Position numbers and translations under genes: made by a program. Positions 35,399 to 47,880 of a DNA stretch of 64,000 nt are shown piece after piece. Source of the DNA: Pseudomonadota bacterium (GTDB lineage Bacteria > Myxococcota_A > UBA796 > GCA-2862545). Every line of letters begins with the position of its first letter. Positions within the stretch are counted from its first letter, which is position 1. The DNA is taken from assembly GCA_947505245.1 (NCBI GenBank), contig CANNIZ010000007.1, positions 83,672-147,671 of the forward strand, in the 5' to 3' direction. The notes beneath the pieces were generated by a model. It did not search any database. It saw nothing but the letters and a program-made list of their open reading frames with translations, and was not told the origin of the DNA.

Positions 35399-36700
35399 AT
35401 GCCGTCCCCGATCGCCGAAGCCCTGGATCATGCAAAGAAGAGCGGCGCAAAAGCGGCCGAAGCGCTGCTTTCGCAAGCGAAGGGCGTGACGCTCGAGCTT
35501 GAACGTGGGAAACCGACGGCTCCCGAGCCGCACTCCGACGCGCGGCTCACGGTTCGCCTGTGGGTCGACGGCGGCGGCGAAGGGTTCGCCCAGGGTCCCC
35601 CGGAAGACGCGACGACGCTGGTCGACGCTGCGTTGAAGAAGGCGAAGATCGCGTGGGGCGATTCGCTCGCCGGGCCGGTGGGCAAGCTCGGCCTCGCCGA
35701 GGCAGCCCGCGGGATCGACGACCGACGACACGAGCAGATCACCACCGCCGACCGCCAGGAGGCGCTCGTATCGGCCGAGAAGGGAGCGCGCGACAAGCGA
35801 ATTCGCGCGTCTGGCTTTACGTACCGCGACGAGCGGCGGTGGCGCGGGTACGGCAACTCACGGGGCGTCGCGCTGCAGGAGTGGTCCACCACCTACGCGA
35901 TGGCCGGCACCATCGAGCTGTCGGACGATCGCGGTACCCTCACGCTGGAAGATCAGCCCGCGAGCCGCGCGTTCGCGTCGATCGCGTCGCTTCCCTACGG
36001 GGCCGCCCTCGCCGCCCGCGCCCTGGCGCTCGCGCCGACGGGGCCCACGCTCTCGGGTCCGATCCGGGTCGTCCTCTCGGCGCGAACCGCGGCTGAGCTC
36101 GTCACCCGCCTCGCCCCGGCGTTCGCAAACCTCGCGCGCGACGAGGGGTGGCTCGCCGCGGCACACCGCGATGATCGCCGGGCGTTTGATCCGCGCGTGA
36201 ACCTGCTCGACGACGGTACGCTGCACGGCGCGCTTCGCACCCACGCGTTCGATGACCGCGGCGTGACGCCCATCCCCGTCGCGCTCATGAGCGACGGCCG
36301 CGTGCCGGCGGGGCTGATCGACCTCCTCGAGGCCCGCCATCGCAAGCTCCGCCCGACCGGGCACTGGTTCGACGGTGCGCTCCGCTCCAACAACCTGATC
36401 CTTCGCGGCGGCACCCGAAGCGCGAACGCCATCCTTTCCGAGCTCGACGGGCCCGTGTTGATCGTCGATCACGTCTACGACTGGGCAGGAATGAACGCCA
36501 CCACCGGCGACGTCCGCATCCCGGTCGGGGGGGCGCTCACCCGCCGCGCCAAGCGCGAGGGCGCCGTCCGTCGCGTCGTCCTCCACGGAAACCTCGCGGA
36601 CGTTCTGTCGCGCGTCGTCGAGGTCGCGTCGGACACCGATCGCTTCGGCTACGTTGACGCGTGCGGGCTGATCGTCGACGGCTTCACCGCCGTCGGCTGA
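35399..36700 (+). CDS. PmbA/TldE-like protein of the TldD/PmbA family
   Basis: 433 residues. N-terminal helix AEALDHAKKSGAKAAEALL, the family RLWVDGGGEGFAQG block, GYGNSRGVALQEW, and the C-terminal beta domain (GALRSNNLILRGGTRS, NATTGDVRIPVGGALTRR) are all typical. No HExxxH metal site is present, so it is the PmbA/TldE side of the TldD-TldE heterodimer, which trims unfolded peptides such as modified antibiotics. No tldD is next to it. It ends one base before the kinase stop on the other strand (convergent, no gap). Confidence 0.82.
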   Translation: MPSPIAEALDHAKKSGAKAAEALLSQAKGVTLELERGKPTAPEPHSDARLTVRLWVDGGGEGFAQGPPEDATTLVDAALKKAKIAWGDSLAGPVGKLGLAEAARGIDDRRHEQITTADRQEALVSAEKGARDKRIRASGFTYRDERRWRGYGNSRGVALQEWSTTYAMAGTIELSDDRGTLTLEDQPASRAFASIASLPYGAALAARALALAPTGPTLSGPIRVVLSARTAAELVTRLAPAFANLARDEGWLAAAHRDDRRAFDPRVNLLDDGTLHGALRTHAFDDRGVTPIPVALMSDGRVPAGLIDLLEARHRKLRPTGHWFDGALRSNNLILRGGTRSANAILSELDGPVLIVDHVYDWAGMNATTGDVRIPVGGALTRRAKREGAVRRVVLHGNLADVLSRVVEVASDTDRFGYVDACGLIVDGFTAVG

Positions 36701-38386
36701 TCAGTAAGGCACCACCGTCTTGCAGCGGCCGTAGCCGGCGTCACACGACACGACGAGCGGCGAACCCGCCTCGATCGTCACGTTCATGCCGAGCACGACG
36801 GGGTCGCTGCCGTTGAAGCTGGCCTGCACCTTGTAGACGCCGGGCGCCACGTCGCCAGGCAGGGCGACGGAATGGTCGTCCGCGACGAGGCTGGCGGTGA
36901 CGTCGCCTTTTGGCTGGAAGCCGACGTGGACGACCCTCGCCGTCGCGACCGGGGCGGGCTTCGCGACGGCTGCAGGCGCCGGCTCGTGCCGAACAGGCAC
37001 CGCCGCGACCGGGGGCGGCTCCGCCACCTCGACCGGAGAAGGCTCTTCGGGCGGCGGCTCGTCCGGCGGCGCCTCGTCCGGCGGCGCCTCGTCCGGCGGC
37101 GCTTCGGCGGACGCCGGGGCCTCGGCGACCACGGGCGCGTCCTCCACGGGGGCCTCGTCGATCGCAACGTCAGGGACACCCGCCACGACGCTCGCGCTAT
37201 CGGTCGGGGCAGCGTACAGGAACGCCGCGAGACCGCCGCCGAGCACCACCACCGACGCGCCGCCACCGATCAGCAACAGCCCCACGAGCCCGACGCCGAC
37301 GAGCGCCAGGCCCATGCGGGAACGCCCCTCTGGCACCGGCTCCACAGCGCGGTTTCCGGCCAACGTCCCAGACGCCATCGACCGCGTCATGGTGCCTTCC
37401 GTCAGCGAGCGACCCTGCAACGGTCCGTCCGCGGGCCCGGCCTCGGGCCACTTCCGCGCGCGGGCCCAGCGCGAAAGCGAAAGCCCGGGCGCAAGCTCGG
37501 CCAATTCGTCGCACTTGCCTGCGATCTCGGCGGCGCTCGGGCGCGCCGCGTGATCGTACGTCAGCGCCGAAACGACCAGCGCGCGCAACGGGGCCGGCAG
37601 GTCGGTTGGCAGCCGCCTCAGCTGCTTTTCGAGGTGCTGCGCGAACCGATCGGGAGACACCGCGAGGCCGGTTTGCACCGGGATCGGCAGATCCGCGAAG
37701 AACTTCGCGTGGGTGATCGCCTCGAACAGCACACAGCCGAGCGCGAAGACATCGCTCGCCGGCAGCACCTCGGCGTCGAGGAACCGCTCGGGCGCCATGT
37801 AGCCGGGGCTCCCGACGATCATGTTCGTGGCGGTCTTCGCCTCACGCGTCTGCGTGCTGTCGTTGGACTTCGCGATGCCGAAGTCCAGCAGCTTGACCTG
37901 ACCGTGACGGCTGATGCGGATGTTCGCGGGCTTGATGTCGCGGTGCACGAGGCCCATCGGGGCCCCACCCGGCCCTGGCGAGTTGTACGCGGCGTCGAGC
38001 GCGCCAGCCACCGCGCCGATCGCCTCCACCACGGCGCGAACGCTCATGCCCTGGTCGGCGCTCATGCACTCGGCGAGGTCCTCGCCGTCGACGAATTCCG
38101 TAACCAGCGAAACACAGCCATCTAAGATGACAAGGTCGTGGACGCGAAGGATCGCGGGGTGGTTGAGCCGCGCGAGCAGCCGGCCCTCGTCGCGCAGTCG
38201 CTCGAGCGCCTGCCCGGCCGGGTCCACATCGTTGCGCAGAACCTTGATGGCGACGTCGGCGTCAAGCCCGCCGGCGCTCGTCATCTTCGCCCGATAGACC
38301 TCTCCGAACCCGCCTTTTCCAAGGCAGGGACCGATCTTGAACTGGCGCTTCGCGATCTCGTCGGATCGCGCGTCCGTCGTGCTCAC
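36701..38386 (-). CDS. Membrane Ser/Thr protein kinase with PEGA-like C-terminus
   Basis: 561 residues. The kinase domain (about 15-290) has GPCLGKGGFGEVYRA, Lys in VAIKVL, the catalytic HRDIKPANIRI (about 148), LLDFGIA and GSPGYMAPERF. A membrane segment (about 350-392) is followed by a Pro/Glu/Ala linker built from APPDE repeats and an extracytoplasmic beta domain (about 490-561) like PEGA. Probably senses the periplasm and phosphorylates cytoplasmic targets. GTG start overlaps the adk stop (GTGA). Confidence 0.93.
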   Translation of the reverse strand: MSTTDARSDEIAKRQFKIGPCLGKGGFGEVYRAKMTSAGGLDADVAIKVLRNDVDPAGQALERLRDEGRLLARLNHPAILRVHDLVILDGCVSLVTEFVDGEDLAECMSADQGMSVRAVVEAIGAVAGALDAAYNSPGPGGAPMGLVHRDIKPANIRISRHGQVKLLDFGIAKSNDSTQTREAKTATNMIVGSPGYMAPERFLDAEVLPASDVFALGCVLFEAITHAKFFADLPIPVQTGLAVSPDRFAQHLEKQLRRLPTDLPAPLRALVVSALTYDHAARPSAAEIAGKCDELAELAPGLSLSRWARARKWPEAGPADGPLQGRSLTEGTMTRSMASGTLAGNRAVEPVPEGRSRMGLALVGVGLVGLLLIGGGASVVVLGGGLAAFLYAAPTDSASVVAGVPDVAIDEAPVEDAPVVAEAPASAEAPPDEAPPDEAPPDEPPPEEPSPVEVAEPPPVAAVPVRHEPAPAAVAKPAPVATARVVHVGFQPKGDVTASLVADDHSVALPGDVAPGVYKVQASFNGSDPVVLGMNVTIEAGSPLVVSCDAGYGRCKTVVPY

Positions 38387-39012
38387 AGTCCGAGGGCGCC
38401 CATGATCCGGGTCGTAACGTCCGCCGGCTCACCGACGCCATCCACCCGACGCAACACGCCGTGGCTTTCGTAGTACGGCACGAGCGGCGCGGTCTGCGAG
38501 TGGTACGCCCCGAGGCGCGTCCTGCACGCCTCCTCCGTGTCGTCCTTTCGGTGAACGAGGCGGCCAGCAAGCTCGGGCGGCGGTGGATCGAAGGTGAGGT
38601 GGTAGATCCGCCCGGTGTCGGGGTCGGATCGTCGGCCGACGATGCGCGCGACGATCAGCTCGTCTGGCACCTCGACGAGCAGCACCACGTCGATCTTCAT
38701 GTCGTCTGCGCGAAGAGCGGCGTCCAGCGCGTCGGCCTGCGGCACGGTGCGTGGGAACCCGTCGAGCAGGAAGCCCCGCTTCGCGTCCGGCTCGGCGATG
38801 CGCTCGCGCAGCATCGCGATGGTGAGCGAGTCCGGAACGAGCTTTCCGGACTTCATGTAGCCGTCCGCTTCCTTCCCGAGCGGAGTGCCAGCCTTCACCG
38901 CGGCACGGAACATGTCACCCGTCGAGATGTGCGGAATTTGCAGGCGATCGACGATGCGAGCGGCCTGGGTACCTTTGCCTGCACCCGGTGGCCCGATGAA
39001 CACGACGCGCAT
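38383..39012 (-). CDS. adk: Adenylate kinase
   Basis: 209 residues from ATG 39012, which has GGAGG 7 bases upstream; an ATG 24 bases further upstream has none. P-loop GPPGAGKGTQ (7-16), STGDMFRAAV, LDGFPRT and RIVGRRSDPDTGRIYH mark adenylate kinase (ATP + AMP to 2 ADP), with a full LID domain that lacks the zinc Cys. It lies 35 bp after lptB and is coupled to the kinase gene downstream. Confidence 0.96.
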   Translation of the reverse strand: MRVVFIGPPGAGKGTQAARIVDRLQIPHISTGDMFRAAVKAGTPLGKEADGYMKSGKLVPDSLTIAMLRERIAEPDAKRGFLLDGFPRTVPQADALDAALRADDMKIDVVLLVEVPDELIVARIVGRRSDPDTGRIYHLTFDPPPPELAGRLVHRKDDTEEACRTRLGAYHSQTAPLVPYYESHGVLRRVDGVGEPADVTTRIMGALGL

Positions 39013-39047
39013 GACGACCTCCAAACGGCTGAACACCTATCACACCG

Positions 39048-39761
39048 TCACCGCAAGCGGAACCGCAGGCCGAGGTACCGCTCCTGAACGAGCGGATCTG
39101 CCGCGATGACCTCGGGTGAACCGGCGCGAAGCACGCTTCCTGCCTCGATTACGACGGCGCGCGTGCATAGGGGCAACGCTTCGTGGACCTGGTGATCCGT
39201 GAGGATGATCGCCAGACCCGACGCTGCAAGCGCCCCGATTCGCAGCCGTAGAGCGTCCACATGGGCCGGATCGACCCCCGCGAAGGGCTCATCCAGCAAC
39301 AGGACCTTCGGCGACAGTGCAAGACAGCGGGTGATCTCGACGCGACGCCGCTCACCGCCGCTTAGAAAGCGCGCCGGACGCTCCGCGAGCGCCGACAAAC
39401 CTTCTTCTTCCAGCAACGCTTTGACGCGGCTCGAGGGCCCGCCGACGCTGTCCACCGCCACCGCCACGTTGTCAGCGACCGTCAGCGCCCCGAGCAGGCT
39501 CGGCTGCTGCGGCAGGTAGCCAAGGCCCGCGCGTGCGCGCTTCCACAGCGGCCACGCCGTCACGTCTACGTCGCCGAGGTGGACGGCGCCTCGATCGGGC
39601 ACGGAAAGGCCGGCGAGCAGCCGGAACAAGCTCGATTTTCCGGCTCCGTTCGGCCCGAGCACACCGACGATCTCACCGCGGGCGACGCTGAGCGACACGC
39701 CCGAGACCGCCTGGACAGCGCCGTACCGAACCCACAGATCGCTCCCCGCGAACGCCGTCAT
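39048..39761 (-). CDS. lptB: Lipopolysaccharide export ATPase LptB
   Basis: 237 residues. Walker A GPNGAGKSSLF, GLGYLPQQPSLLGALTVADN, SGGERRRVEITRCLAL, LLLDEPFAGVDP and ILTDHQVHEAL are LptB-type rather than LivG-type motifs, with the characteristic RYLG end. LptB drives transport of lipopolysaccharide from the inner membrane through LptFGC to LptA. In most Gram-negatives lptA sits directly upstream; here two opposite-strand ATPase genes lie between. Confidence 0.9.
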   Translation of the reverse strand: MTAFAGSDLWVRYGAVQAVSGVSLSVARGEIVGVLGPNGAGKSSLFRLLAGLSVPDRGAVHLGDVDVTAWPLWKRARAGLGYLPQQPSLLGALTVADNVAVAVDSVGGPSSRVKALLEEEGLSALAERPARFLSGGERRRVEITRCLALSPKVLLLDEPFAGVDPAHVDALRLRIGALAASGLAIILTDHQVHEALPLCTRAVVIEAGSVLRAGSPEVIAADPLVQERYLGLRFRLR

Positions 39762-39841
39762 AATCGAAAGCTACCACGGCGAGAGGGATGATTGATACAA
39801 TCCTGTGCTAATACACTCTCGTATAAAGACACAGAGGTCTC
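39762..39841. promoter_or_regulatory. AT-rich divergent promoter region, lptB / ATPase pair
   Basis: 80 bp of much lower GC than the surroundings. A TATAAA (39822-39827) lies about 15 bases before the plus-strand ATG, and TTGATA is at 39792-39797, though the spacing (24) is too long for one sigma-70 promoter. An ATTG-ATA-CAAT mini-palindrome is at 39791-39801. The base composition suggests an incoming junction. Confidence 0.45.
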
Positions 39842-40924
39842 ATGTCGGTCCTCGTCGGACGTGAAGAGCTGCTCAGCTCGCTTTGGTCGGCGCTGCAACA
39901 GAGTAGCGTACTCCTCTCGGGCCCCCGTCGCATCGGAAAGTCTCGCCTATTGGCCACAATGGCAGAGGAACCACGGCATGGGTTCCGCCTTGTGCGGGCC
40001 GATGTCGAGGGCTTTTCGGACGTCGCCTCGGTCCTGGCCTCCGTTCAAGCGAAGCTCTCACCTCCAACAGCGATTGATCGTGCCACGTCCCGCATTAGCG
40101 TGAACGCGATCGAAGTCGCCGGAGTGGGCGTTCGAATGGGTTCGGCCCCTGCCGGATCCGACCCATGGGCGGAGTTCAACACCCACCTGCGCGCCGCGAT
40201 TCAGCCCAACGAAACTCTTGTCATCGCGCTTGATGAGGTACCCTGGTGGCTCGATGCCCTCGAGCGTCGGTCGCCAGGATCTGCCCGTGAGGCGCTGGCC
40301 CGCCTGCGCGGCTGCCGCCAAGAATTGCGCGCCGTCCGATGGGTCCTGACCGGGAGCGTGGGGCTCGCTGGACCGGCGCAGGCCTGGGGTGCGGTCGCGG
40401 AGCTCAACGATCTTCACCGCGTGGTGGTCCAGCCACTCGACGCGATCGCGGGTGCCACGCTCTTCGAAGCCGAATGTCCAACAGCCACCGCCGATGCCGC
40501 ACGTGCCGCCCATCACGTCGCCGGAGGGAGCCCCCACTGGATCGAGAGCCTCGCGATCGGGTGCCGCAGCGCGGCGCCCACCGTTGATGCGACGCATGTC
40601 GAAGCGGAGGTGGAACGCAAACTCCAGGCGGTATTTCGAGAACTGTTCGCCGATGACCACGCGGACCGACGCTACACCGCCGAAGATCGGTCTCTGCAAC
40701 GCCTCGTGCTCGATGCCATGTGCGATCGCGATGATCCCTACCCGATCGTCGGTGTTGTCACTACTGTCCTCGCGAACCCGAAAGCCAACAACGACAAGGA
40801 TGCGATTCGGCGAGCCCTTTACGCATTGCTCGACGATTTCGTGCTCATTGAACGACCCGGATCGACAGCACGCTTCGCGATCCCGCTGTATCGCCGATGG
40901 TGGGCGCGCTGGGGACGATCGTGA
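39842..40924 (+). CDS. P-loop ATPase with winged helix (archaeal ATPase/DUF234-like), gene 1 of pair
   Basis: 360 residues. MSVLVGREELL, Walker A GPRRIGKS (27-34), Walker B LVIALDEVPWW (about 126-136), sensor WVLTGSVGL, and a C-terminal winged-helix segment ending FAIPLYRRWWARW. This matches the MNS/STAND clade of AAA-type ATPases with a helix-turn-helix, found in many mobile and conflict systems. ATG with AGAGG upstream. GC content and codon choice are visibly less extreme than in neighbours. Coupled to the next gene by GTGA. Function unknown. Confidence 0.8.
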   Translation: MSVLVGREELLSSLWSALQQSSVLLSGPRRIGKSRLLATMAEEPRHGFRLVRADVEGFSDVASVLASVQAKLSPPTAIDRATSRISVNAIEVAGVGVRMGSAPAGSDPWAEFNTHLRAAIQPNETLVIALDEVPWWLDALERRSPGSAREALARLRGCRQELRAVRWVLTGSVGLAGPAQAWGAVAELNDLHRVVVQPLDAIAGATLFEAECPTATADAARAAHHVAGGSPHWIESLAIGCRSAAPTVDATHVEAEVERKLQAVFRELFADDHADRRYTAEDRSLQRLVLDAMCDRDDPYPIVGVVTTVLANPKANNDKDAIRRALYALLDDFVLIERPGSTARFAIPLYRRWWARWGRS

Positions 40925-43090
40925 GCCGAACGGAGCTCTACACGCCCTGGCGAGAAGACGCCACGCGACTCCAGGCACGCACGGTAGGTCGCGACACGAT
41001 CGTCCGGCGCGTCGTGGACGAGGCCCGGCGGTTCGCTGCTGGAGAACGTGTACGCCCCCTCTACCTGTTCGGCCCGCGCGGCGTCGGAAAGTCGCACATC
41101 ATCGCGCTTGCAGCTGCCGAGTTCGAGGCCTTGGGACTCACGCTGGTGCTGGTGCCCGAGGATGTCGCTGCGACCACGACCGCAGCGAAGCTCCTCGATC
41201 GCTGCCGTCCGAACGCCGACGATTGGCTCTCTGACGATGTCGCAGGCACCCTCGACGCTCGCCACGTCCTCGTGGTCGAAGGGCTCGACCGCCGGTTCGC
41301 CGACCTGGGCTCCGGACCCGAGGGCCTCGAAGCCCGTCAAGTCCTGCGTCGCCACTGGGCGGATCGACCGATCTGGCTCATCGGTACAGGGGTCGCCCTC
41401 ACGAGCCCGCTGACCGACCGCGAGGAGCCGTTCTACGCACACTTCGACCCGGAGGCGATCCAGCCGCTGTCGACCGAAGACGCGCGAGCGTTGATCGACC
41501 GCAGCGCACCCGACCACGCCCGCGCGAGGCCGCGCTGGTCGGCTCGCCGGGACACGCTCGTCACGCTCGCTGGCGGGTCGCCACGGGTGCTCGTGTCCCT
41601 CGCTGAGGACTGCGCGGACGATACCGGTCCGGAGTCCGCGAGCGAGGCTCTGCTCGCCGCGGTCGACCGTTTTACCCCGCACTACCAGCTCCGGTTCCGC
41701 GACCTCCCCCCGACCGGTCAGGAGATCGTGAGCCTGATCGCCCGCTCTCCAACGATGTTGACCCCGACCGAGATCGCAAACAAGCTCGGCACTCACCCCG
41801 CCGCGGTCGGCACCCAAGCGCGCCGGCTCGCCGATGACGGAGTGATCGTCGGCACCCCCGGCCCGAACGGCACCCCATACCACCTCGCCGAGCCGCTGTT
41901 CCGATTCTGGCTCGAGTACCGAACGGGGAGATGGGAAGACACCCGCGTCGCCGTCGCCTCCCAGGTACTCGAGGTTCTGTTCGCGTCGACGGACATCGTC
42001 GACCGCTGGTGGAAAGGGACGTCGGACGCGGTCATCGATCATGCAGTGGTCGAGGGCGAGTCACGATCGACCTCCGTCGCCAAGCTGTACACCCAAGTCG
42101 ACGCCCTGAAGGTGGCACCATCGGAAGGCCTCGCCCTCCAGCTCCTACAACGGGCCGGCCCGCTCAAGGAGGTGGGCGTGGCCGCCAGCGTGGTCGATCA
42201 ATACGCGACGACGACGCCCGACACACCGGTGTTGCGTCGATTGCTCCCCGACCTGGCGCAATTTCCTGGAGTCCTCGCGGTCTGTCGATTTGTCGTCGAG
42301 CTCGCGGAAGGGACGCGCCCGAAAGCTGCACGCGCGCGCCTGTTGCCCGATCTGGCCGAACACCGACCGTTGGACTTCCGTGAGGCACAGATCGTCACGC
42401 GCATCGTCATCAGCGCGCTGGATCGCGGTGCGGGTCCGGGCAAGCCGTGGACGCTGACGTCGGGCGAGCGCAACGCCGCAGCGCGCATTCCGTACCTGAG
42501 GGCGGCGTTCCTTGACCGGGGGCGTCTCGTCGGACATCCGCCGGTGCTGGCGCCCAACGATCTCGTAAAGCGCCTGACAGACGTAGACCCGGACTTGAGC
42601 ATCCTCGTGGCCGCCGTCTGGACCCGACCCGACGCCGAGGCTCTCCTTGATCGAATTCTACTCGAGCGAACCGCGACGTCATTTCACGGCCTGCTGTTCG
42701 CATGCCCACACCCGACGCACCACCAGCCTCGCTACGCCCAGGCGATCACCCAATGGACGATCGAAGACCTCACGTTCATAACTGAGGCGTTGTGGACGCC
42801 CGCCCTCACCTGGGCGCGGGCATGGGCAGACACCGATGAGGCCTCGTTCACCGAGCTGCTGAAAGCGCTGCAGGGACACCAGGATGTCGCACTCTATGGC
42901 GACCTCAGCCGAGCGATACCCGCGCTGGTAGCTTTCGGAGCCGCCTCACCCGAGCGGATGCGGAGGTTCCTTGCTGCCGCGCCGCCCGCGCTCGTACCCA
43001 CCGCCCGAAAGGCCGCTGGCCTGGCCCTACAAATCGCCGCGACCGGAGCTGGCCCGCTCCATCCCGAGCTGGCGGCCCTCCGGTCGGCGC

Positions 43091-43104
<14 letters not shown>
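40921..43104 (+). CDS. Large P-loop ATPase with winged helix and helical C-terminus, gene 2 of pair
   Basis: 727 residues from GTG 40921, which overlaps the previous stop (GTGA); an in-frame ATG 24 bases upstream is possible. Walker A GPRGVGKS (51-58), a Walker B-like HVLVVEGLD (Glu where Asp is usual), sensor WLIGTGVAL, and a winged helix (about 260-327) ending HLAEPLFRFWLEYR. The last 400 residues are helical with no recognised family and may be a sensor or effector. Its end overlaps the lptA-like gene end by 14 bp, convergent. With gene 1 it looks like a two-ATPase module inserted in the lpt region. Confidence 0.8.
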
Positions 43105-46221
<3,117 letters not shown>

Positions 46222-46248
46222 CTATTTGTGTCCCCCACGAGGTGTCGG

Positions 46249-46917
46249 ATGATCGCGTTGTTGGCGCTCGCAGCGTGTACAGGTGGCGACCAGTTCACCT
46301 ACTCGGGCTACTCGATGGGCGAATTCTTCCCCTTCGACGGGCAGCGGACCTGGACGTTCACGAACGCCGACGCCAGCGTCGCGAACACCGTCGTGGCCAC
46401 GTTGAACAGCGAGCCCGAGGTCCCGGAGACCGGCCTGTTCATCTTCAACGTCGACTACACGCTCGGCTGCGTCGACGAAGCCACCGACACCGACACGCCC
46501 GCCTGCACCGGCGAGGGGGACCCGTTCCGGATCGCCAACATGCGCTGGTCCTCGGACACCGCCCGCGGCGTCCAGATCCACTCGTTCACCGATGCGGCCG
46601 GCACCGCCACCACGTTCGATCCACCGATCCTGCTCGCAGACAAGCGCGGCGGCGTGAGCAACAGCTGGACCACGGCGACGAACGACGGCACGTACGTTTC
46701 GACGTTCTCGTCGATCGGCGACTGCCCGGTGCTCATGACCGTGGACTGGACGGACTGCATCCGCATCCACCTCGACGACGACGGCGACGAAGCCACGCCC
46801 GTCACCAAGCCGCTGCACGGCGACTGGTACGCGGTGGCGGGTTTCAACGTGATCGGGTTCCAGCTCACCGGCGACACCGGGCGCTGGGAATTGTCGAATA
46901 CCACCTTTACGAACTGA
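46249..46917 (+). CDS. Lipoprotein of unknown function
   Basis: 222 residues from ATG 46249 (GAGGT eight bases upstream). Signal MIALLALAAC (lipobox LAAC), then a beta-rich domain with FFPFDGQRTWTFTNAD near the start and HGDWYAVAGFNVIGFQLTGD near the end. The FPxxxGxxWxY-type opening is common in secreted lipoproteins of this group, but no function is known. The stop overlaps the next coding region as CTGA. Confidence 0.8.
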   Translation: MIALLALAACTGGDQFTYSGYSMGEFFPFDGQRTWTFTNADASVANTVVATLNSEPEVPETGLFIFNVDYTLGCVDEATDTDTPACTGEGDPFRIANMRWSSDTARGVQIHSFTDAAGTATTFDPPILLADKRGGVSNSWTTATNDGTYVSTFSSIGDCPVLMTVDWTDCIRIHLDDDGDEATPVTKPLHGDWYAVAGFNVIGFQLTGDTGRWELSNTTFTN

Positions 46918-47315
46918 CGCTGCGCCGCGCCGTCGTTCTCGTCCTGGGCGTCCTCCTGGTCTTGGGCGCCTGTGCGCGCACCGAACACACCCCCGTCGAC
47001 CTCGAACTCGACGTCGACGTGGCGCTGCCGGACTCGGCGAGCAACGTGCGCATCTGCGTCACAGACGGACTCGCGCGCACGTTCGGCGCAGGCGACGGTC
47101 GTTACGCGCTCACCGGCCTCGATCCGCAGTCCCCTGAGGTCACCGTCGATCTGCTCGATCCGGATGGCCTCGTCACCGGACGCGTCGGGCCGATCGTGCT
47201 GGACGAGCCTTTCGTCGTCGCGTCGCTCGACGCGTGTGACGCCTGCGAGCCGTGTATCGGCGGCGGACCGCCGGCTCCGAACCCGCTCACGTTGGGCGTG
47301 CGCTTCCGCCCGTGA
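46914..47315 (+). CDS. Small lipoprotein, probable CTG start
   Basis: 133 residues if translation starts at CTG 46914, whose CTGA overlaps the previous stop in the same way that ATGA/GTGA do elsewhere in this window. That start gives MTLRRAVVLVLGVLLVLGAC, a model lipoprotein signal; no ATG, GTG or TTG precedes the signal in frame without running far into the upstream gene. The mature domain has a short beta module and a CDACEPC Cys cluster near the C-terminus. Function unknown. Confidence 0.7.
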   Translation: MTLRRAVVLVLGVLLVLGACARTEHTPVDLELDVDVALPDSASNVRICVTDGLARTFGAGDGRYALTGLDPQSPEVTVDLLDPDGLVTGRVGPIVLDEPFVVASLDACDACEPCIGGGPPAPNPLTLGVRFRP

Positions 47316-47337
47316 TAACGACGCGTTCGGAGGGTTC

Positions 47338-47655
47338 ATGCCCGAAGACGATCCCGAAGGCCGCGTGCAGCGCCAGGATCCCGCGATCGCCGACCTGCTG
47401 AGCCAGGTGGTGCGCCGGATCGCGCGCCGGGGACGCGACAGCCTGCGTGGCGCCGCCGACAACGGCCGGAGTCGACTCGAGCTCCGCCAGCTTCAGCGCG
47501 ATCGCGACAGCTTCTGGATCCGCCTCGGAAAGACGGCCTACCGCCTGCAAGAGAGCGGGGAGATCGAACATCCCGCCGTCGAGAAGGCGATGCGTCGAAT
47601 CGACGAGATCGAAAAGCGCATCCACGACCTCGAAGCCGGCATCCCTGAACGCTGA
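47338..47655 (+). CDS. Small charged coiled-coil protein
   Basis: 105 residues from ATG 47338 behind GGAGGG. The sequence is helical and highly charged (SRLELRQLQRDRDSFWIRLG, MRRIDEIEKRIHDLEAG), a likely cytoplasmic coiled coil. No known family recognised; end-of-operon position before tRNA-Ala. Confidence 0.7.
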   Translation: MPEDDPEGRVQRQDPAIADLLSQVVRRIARRGRDSLRGAADNGRSRLELRQLQRDRDSFWIRLGKTAYRLQESGEIEHPAVEKAMRRIDEIEKRIHDLEAGIPER

Positions 47656-47731
47656 CGCCGGAGCGTCCGAACACGGGACGGGTCTGGGCTTGCGTCTACC
47701 GCGCCCACCCGATAGGACGGTCAGGACCTGC

Positions 47732-47804
47732 GGGGCTGTAGCTCAATTGGGAGAGCGCCAGAATGGCATTCTGGAGGTCGTCGGTTCGATCCCGATCAGC
47801 TCCA
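47732..47804 (+). tRNA. tRNA-Ala (anticodon GGC)
   Basis: A 73-nt cloverleaf. The acceptor stem GGGGCTG/CAGCTCC has the G3:U70 pair that identifies alanine tRNA, the D-arm is GCTCAATTGGGAGAGC, the anticodon stem CCAGA/TCTGG encloses ATGGCAT (anticodon GGC, reads GCC), and the T-arm has GGTTCGATCCC. Discriminator A at 47804; the CCA end is not encoded and must be added by CCA transferase. Confidence 0.97.
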
Positions 47805-47820
47805 CTTCTTCGCAAACAAG

Positions 47821-47851
47821 ACCCCTCGGTGCTCACGCGCCGGGGGGTTTT
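47821..47851. terminator. Bidirectional intrinsic terminator after tRNA-Ala and rocF
   Basis: Stem ACCCCTCGG (47821-47829) pairs with CCGGGGGGT (47840-47848), 10-base loop, then TTTT; upstream AAG extends the pairing into the T run, and an A-rich flank (CGCAAACAAG) serves the opposite strand. It lies between tRNA-Ala (+) and arginase (-), which converge here. Confidence 0.85.
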
Positions 47852-47880
47852 GCGTTGGAGGGTCCTCGCGACGACCGACG

